Of a stretch of 17,742 nt of DNA, positions 14,241 through 17,742 are shown piece after piece (positions within the stretch are counted from its first letter, which is position 1; every line of letters begins with the position of its first letter). The notes beneath the pieces are model-generated. The model worked only from the letters and a program-made list of their open reading frames with translations, was not told the DNA's origin and made no database searches. The position numbers were made by a program, and so were the translations under genes. This stretch comes from Coxiellaceae bacterium UBA1530 (GTDB lineage Bacteria; Pseudomonadota; Gammaproteobacteria; Coxiellales; Coxiellaceae), in NCBI GenBank assembly GCA_002323325.1, contig DCQA01000052.1, forward strand, positions 1-17,742. Reading direction: 5' to 3'.

Positions 14241-17200
14241 TTCTTCACTAGAATTATTAAATGAAACCCTTGGCCTGAATCTTTCCGTTAACGAGATAGA
14301 TCATCTCTCTAATGCATATAACACCATGGATCAATCTCCGACTGTGACAGAGCTCATGATGTTTTCACAAGTTAACTCTGAACACTGTCGACATAAAATT
14401 TTTAACGCACAATGGCACATTGACGACCGAAAGCAATCTCATACCTTGTTTCAGATGATCAAAAACACCATGTTAACGCATCCCAATCAAGTCATAGTTG
14501 CCTACGACGATAACGCCGCTGTGCTCACCGGACATCAACAATCACAATGGCTCATGATAGACCCGTACGAACATCATTATTTTTACCAGACAGAACCCTG
14601 TCATATTGTTTTCAAAGTTGAGACGCACAACCACCCTACCGCTATTTCGCCGCACCCGGGCGCAGGCACCGGCTGCGGCGGCGAGATAAGAGATGAGGCA
14701 GCAACAGGTCGAGGGGCGCAGGCTAAGGCCGGCCTTTGTGGATTTGCAACCGGACACTTACACCTACCTCAACAGCCGCAACCCTGGGAAACGAACACAC
14801 CCAAACCTCCGCATTTAGCAAGTGCATTGAATATCATGCTGGAGGGTCCGATTGGAGCGGCTGCCTACAACAACGAGTTTGGTCGCCCCAATCTCACTGG
14901 ATTTTTTAGAACCCTCGAGACTCCGGTGACAGGAGAAGTTGGCGACTTTATCAGAAGCTACTACAAGCCCATCATGCTGGCAGGTGGAATCGGTAATATT
15001 AGAGAGTCTCAAATACACAAACATAACGTCATACCTGGGACTCATCTAATTGTCTTAGGCGGACCTGCTATGCGTATTGGAATCGGAGGAGGGTCTGCTT
15101 CTTCCCGCAGCACACAAGAACACCAAGCTGAACTGGATTTTGCTTCAGTTCAACGAGCTAACCCTCAAATGCAACGCAAAGCTCAGGAAGTCATTAACGC
15201 ATGTTGGCGTCTTGGAGAAAATAACCCCATCGTGAGCATTCATGATGTGGGTGCAGGAGGCTTATGCAATGCTTTTCCAGAACTTGTTCATGCGGATCAA
15301 CTGGGCGCAACGTTTAACCTAGGCGCCATCCCTTGCGCTCAATTTGACTTATCACCGATGGAGATTTGGTGCAATGAAGCCCAAGAGCGTTACGTACTAG
15401 CTATTGCTGCTGAACACCTGGAATCTTTCGATACTATCTGTCAACGTGAGCAATGCCCTTATGCAGTTGTTGGTACAACTACTAAACAACCACAATTGAT
15501 TTTACAAGATAAAGAAGATCCCAGTCAGACATCGGTTAATTTGCCAATGTCGGTATTATTTGAAGACATGCCAGCCTTAGAATGCAACTTGCAGAGGGCC
15601 TCTGTAGAGCAATTACCGTTTGACTTGAGTCTCGTTTCGTTACAAGAGGCTATTAAACGTGTTCTTCAATTTCCGTGCGTGGGTGATAAAAGCTTCCTGA
15701 TTACGATTGGGGATAGAAGTGTCGGTGGCCTAGTAGCAAGAGATCAAATGGTAGGACCATGGCAAGTGCCTGTTGCCGATGTTGCAGTCACACACAGCGA
15801 TTTCATACACAACAGCGGTGAGGCTTTTGCCATGGGCGAACGCACGCCAATAGGACTATTACATCCGGCTGCCTCTGCTCGTATGGCGATTGGCGAAGCT
15901 ATCACCAACCTCATGGCGGCACCTGTCAATAGCCTTTCAGATATTTCACTGTCTGCCAACTGGATGGCGGCCTGTGATTTTAGCACTGATGCCATCAGCC
16001 TATATGATGCCGTTCAAGCCGTAGGAATCGAACTGTGCCCTGCCCTAGGTATCAACATCCCAGTAGGAAAAGATTCACTGTCCATGAAAGTTGAGTGGCA
16101 AGATGGCAATAAAAAACATACTGTTGCCTCACCCGTATCGTTAATCATCAGTGCAGCTGCACCCATCAGTGACGTCACTCAAACACTCACTCCACAATTA
16201 CACCCCGGGTCTGACACACAGTTAGTATTTATTGATCTGAGTAATGGTAACCAATGTATGGGCGGCTCCGTATTAGCCCAAGTATATCAGTCACTGGGGC
16301 AACGCCCAGCAGACATAGACACACCAGAAACAATCAAACGAGGATTTTCAGCCATCAAGGAACTGAAAGAAAAAGCATTGATTGATGCATATCACGATCG
16401 CTCAGATGGTGGTTTAATGGTGACACTCTGTGAGATGGCATTTGCTTCACGTTGCGGACTCAAGATAGATATCAGCGAGCTTGGTGAAAACTCGATTACC
16501 TCGCTATTTAACGAGGAGCTCGGTGTAGTCGTTGAAGTTCGTCAAGAAAATATCATTCGTGCTCAAGCCATCCTAAAAAACCATCGATTACTTGAAAATA
16601 CTTATATTATTGGCCAACCCACCAACACCGAGCAGGTGAGCATTACTCACCACCAGCAAGAGATAATCAATGAGTCACGCACTACCCTGCACCGTTTATG
16701 GTCATCAACGTCTTTCCACATGCAAGGACTTCGGGATAATCCTACCTGTGCTCAGCAAGCTTATGACAATATACTCAACGAAAAAGACCCTGGACTGAAT
16801 AGCACATTGACGTTTAATCACCAAGAAGATATCTGTGCTCCATACATACAGCTGACAAAACCAGTCATAGCGATTCTGCGAGAGCAAGGGACCAACGGGC
16901 ATGTAGAAATGTCTGCCGCTTTTATGAAAACCGGCTTTCATTGTATCGATGTCCACATGTCTGACCTTGTCAATAACAGAGTTGACATCAACAACTTTCA
17001 AGGACTCATTGCCTGTGGCGGGTTTTCATTTGGTGATGTTTTAGGGGCTGGTAGAGGATGGGCTGAATCCATTCTATGTAACCCTAGGCTTGTCGAGGGA
17101 TTTCAGCGATTTTTTAATAATCAAAATACCTTTACACTAGGGGTGTGTAATGGCTGTCAGATGTTAGCCTATTTGACAGATATTATTCCCGGTAGTGAGC

Positions 17201-17631
17201 ATTTCCCACTTTGGAAGGGTAATGAATCTGAGCAATTTGAAGCACGACTGTGCCTGGTCGAGATCCCCAAATCACCATCCGTTGTTTTACAAGGAATGGC
17301 AGGAAGTATCATCCCTATTGTCGTCTCACACGCAGAGGGACAAGCTACCTTCAATAATTCAAATGATCTCAGTTCTCTTTACCAGCAACAACAAACCTGT
17401 TTACACTACGTAGACCACCTACATCAACGAACACACCGCTATCCATTTAATCCCAATGGTAGCTCAGAGGGACTAGCGGGAGTGACCTCAAAAGATGGTC
17501 GTGTAACACTTATGATGCCACATCCAGAGCGTGTTTTTCGCACCTCTCAATTTTCGTGGTCACCAGACGATTGGGGAGAGACATCACCCTGGTTGAGGCT
17601 CTTTCGCAATGCAAGGGCATGGTTAAAATAA
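14200..17631 (+). CDS. purL: phosphoribosylformylglycinamidine synthase, main part (linker, synthetase and glutaminase)
   Basis: PurL makes FGAM from FGAR, ATP and glutamine in purine synthesis. This 1143-residue frame carries the linker domain (SLELLNETLGLNLSVNEID), NSEHCRHK (59-66), the ATP-binding VETHNHPTAISP and GGEIRDEAATGRGA motifs, the repeated AIRS-like halves (WCNEAQERY, then VGPWQVPVADVAVT and CPALGINIPVGKDS), and a C-terminal class I glutaminase with LGVCNGCQM (Cys983) and HPE (His1108, Glu1110). It lacks the N-terminal domain, which lies in the overlapping frame 13704-14240. Joined, they give about 1308 residues, against 1295 in E. coli, with nothing missing at the junction. The frame opens after a TAG at 14161. 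ATG 14200 or 14218 could start a separate protein, but neither has a good ribosome site. Everything from the linker to the C-terminus looks intact. Confidence 0.93.
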   Translation: MKTLKNMKLAESSNSSLELLNETLGLNLSVNEIDHLSNAYNTMDQSPTVTELMMFSQVNSEHCRHKIFNAQWHIDDRKQSHTLFQMIKNTMLTHPNQVIVAYDDNAAVLTGHQQSQWLMIDPYEHHYFYQTEPCHIVFKVETHNHPTAISPHPGAGTGCGGEIRDEAATGRGAQAKAGLCGFATGHLHLPQQPQPWETNTPKPPHLASALNIMLEGPIGAAAYNNEFGRPNLTGFFRTLETPVTGEVGDFIRSYYKPIMLAGGIGNIRESQIHKHNVIPGTHLIVLGGPAMRIGIGGGSASSRSTQEHQAELDFASVQRANPQMQRKAQEVINACWRLGENNPIVSIHDVGAGGLCNAFPELVHADQLGATFNLGAIPCAQFDLSPMEIWCNEAQERYVLAIAAEHLESFDTICQREQCPYAVVGTTTKQPQLILQDKEDPSQTSVNLPMSVLFEDMPALECNLQRASVEQLPFDLSLVSLQEAIKRVLQFPCVGDKSFLITIGDRSVGGLVARDQMVGPWQVPVADVAVTHSDFIHNSGEAFAMGERTPIGLLHPAASARMAIGEAITNLMAAPVNSLSDISLSANWMAACDFSTDAISLYDAVQAVGIELCPALGINIPVGKDSLSMKVEWQDGNKKHTVASPVSLIISAAAPISDVTQTLTPQLHPGSDTQLVFIDLSNGNQCMGGSVLAQVYQSLGQRPADIDTPETIKRGFSAIKELKEKALIDAYHDRSDGGLMVTLCEMAFASRCGLKIDISELGENSITSLFNEELGVVVEVRQENIIRAQAILKNHRLLENTYIIGQPTNTEQVSITHHQQEIINESRTTLHRLWSSTSFHMQGLRDNPTCAQQAYDNILNEKDPGLNSTLTFNHQEDICAPYIQLTKPVIAILREQGTNGHVEMSAAFMKTGFHCIDVHMSDLVNNRVDINNFQGLIACGGFSFGDVLGAGRGWAESILCNPRLVEGFQRFFNNQNTFTLGVCNGCQMLAYLTDIIPGSEHFPLWKGNESEQFEARLCLVEIPKSPSVVLQGMAGSIIPIVVSHAEGQATFNNSNDLSSLYQQQQTCLHYVDHLHQRTHRYPFNPNGSSEGLAGVTSKDGRVTLMMPHPERVFRTSQFSWSPDDWGETSPWLRLFRNARAWLK

Positions 17632-17654
17632 TCATCACTACATAGGAGAAAATT

Positions 17655-17742
17655 ATGATTCGCTTAGAAACATCAATGGGCAACATTGATATCTAACTGG
17701 ACCACACCAATACACCTAACACTGCAAAAAACTTTTTGCGTT
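17655..17742 (+). pseudogene. ppiB: start of a PpiB-like cyclophilin gene with an in-frame stop, cut by the window end
   Basis: A strong AGGAG site (17644-17648, 6-nt spacing) precedes an ATG at 17655. The frame reads MIRLETSMGNIDI, then TAA at 17694-17696, then LDHTNTPNTAKNFLR to the window end. Cyclophilin PpiB-type peptidyl-prolyl isomerases begin with the same pattern: a beta strand and Gly-Asp/Asn-Ile, then Glu/Lys-Leu, then a Pro-x-Thr-x-x-Asn-Phe-Leu helix. The homology therefore continues through the stop in the same frame, and a single G-to-T change from GAA to TAA would explain it. It lies 23 nt after purL and may share its transcript. Only 29 codons are visible, so the identification is moderate. 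The stop could be real decay or a sequence error. Confidence 0.65.

Noticed and set aside
13704..17631. An altered genetic code or routine recoding to explain the purL and ppiB breaks
   Set aside because: The other long genes, including the 1167-codon smc, are free of internal stops and shifts. The purL break also needs a frame change, not stop read-through, so a single recoding mechanism does not explain both.

Overview
The window looks like chromosomal housekeeping DNA from a gammaproteobacterium outside the Enterobacterales. The main evidence is the gene string smc-zipA-ligA: ZipA is a gammaproteobacterial division protein, and a canonical Smc is present where enterics would use MukBEF. 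The succinylase branch of lysine/diaminopimelate synthesis (dapD-dapE) and a large single-chain type PurL fit the same group. Base composition is moderately AT-rich. I could not place the organism more finely. No mobile element, CRISPR array, phage gene or defence gene was seen.

Layout. (1) 25-101: tRNA-Pro(UGG) on the minus strand with a strong sigma70-like promoter. (2) 307-2309: dapD and dapE on the plus strand, joined by a 1-nt stop/start overlap. (3) 2278-3483: an MFS transporter on the minus strand whose 3' end overlaps the 3' end of dapE. (4) 3669-11037: a minus-strand block read as smc > zipA > ligA > SnoaL-like protein > HdeD-like membrane protein, with spacings from -8 to about 26 nt, probably one operon that joins chromosome condensation, septum assembly and DNA ligation, with two short accessory genes at its end. 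(5) 11267-12073: a minus-strand lipoprotein with Sel1 and SPOR domains and its own terminator. (6) 12363-12815: tadA on the minus strand, followed by a long hairpin. (7) 13019-17742 on the plus strand: a secreted Mip/FkpA-type FKBP isomerase, purL, and the start of a ppiB-like cyclophilin cut by the window edge.

The most notable observations are two apparent coding breaks near the right end. purL is spread over two overlapping frames (13704-14240 and 14200-17631) that together align with a full-length enzyme. The ppiB-like reading frame has an in-frame TAA at codon 14, where homologous sequence clearly resumes after the stop. They could be real gene decay, a gene fission, or sequence errors; the window alone cannot decide. 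Also notable are a 17-bp hairpin at 12246-12283 whose G-U pairs favour a plus-strand transcript, a perfect DnaA-box 9-mer at 12200-12208, and a cluster of inverted repeats around an A/T tract upstream of smc. I found no convincing novel multi-gene system.
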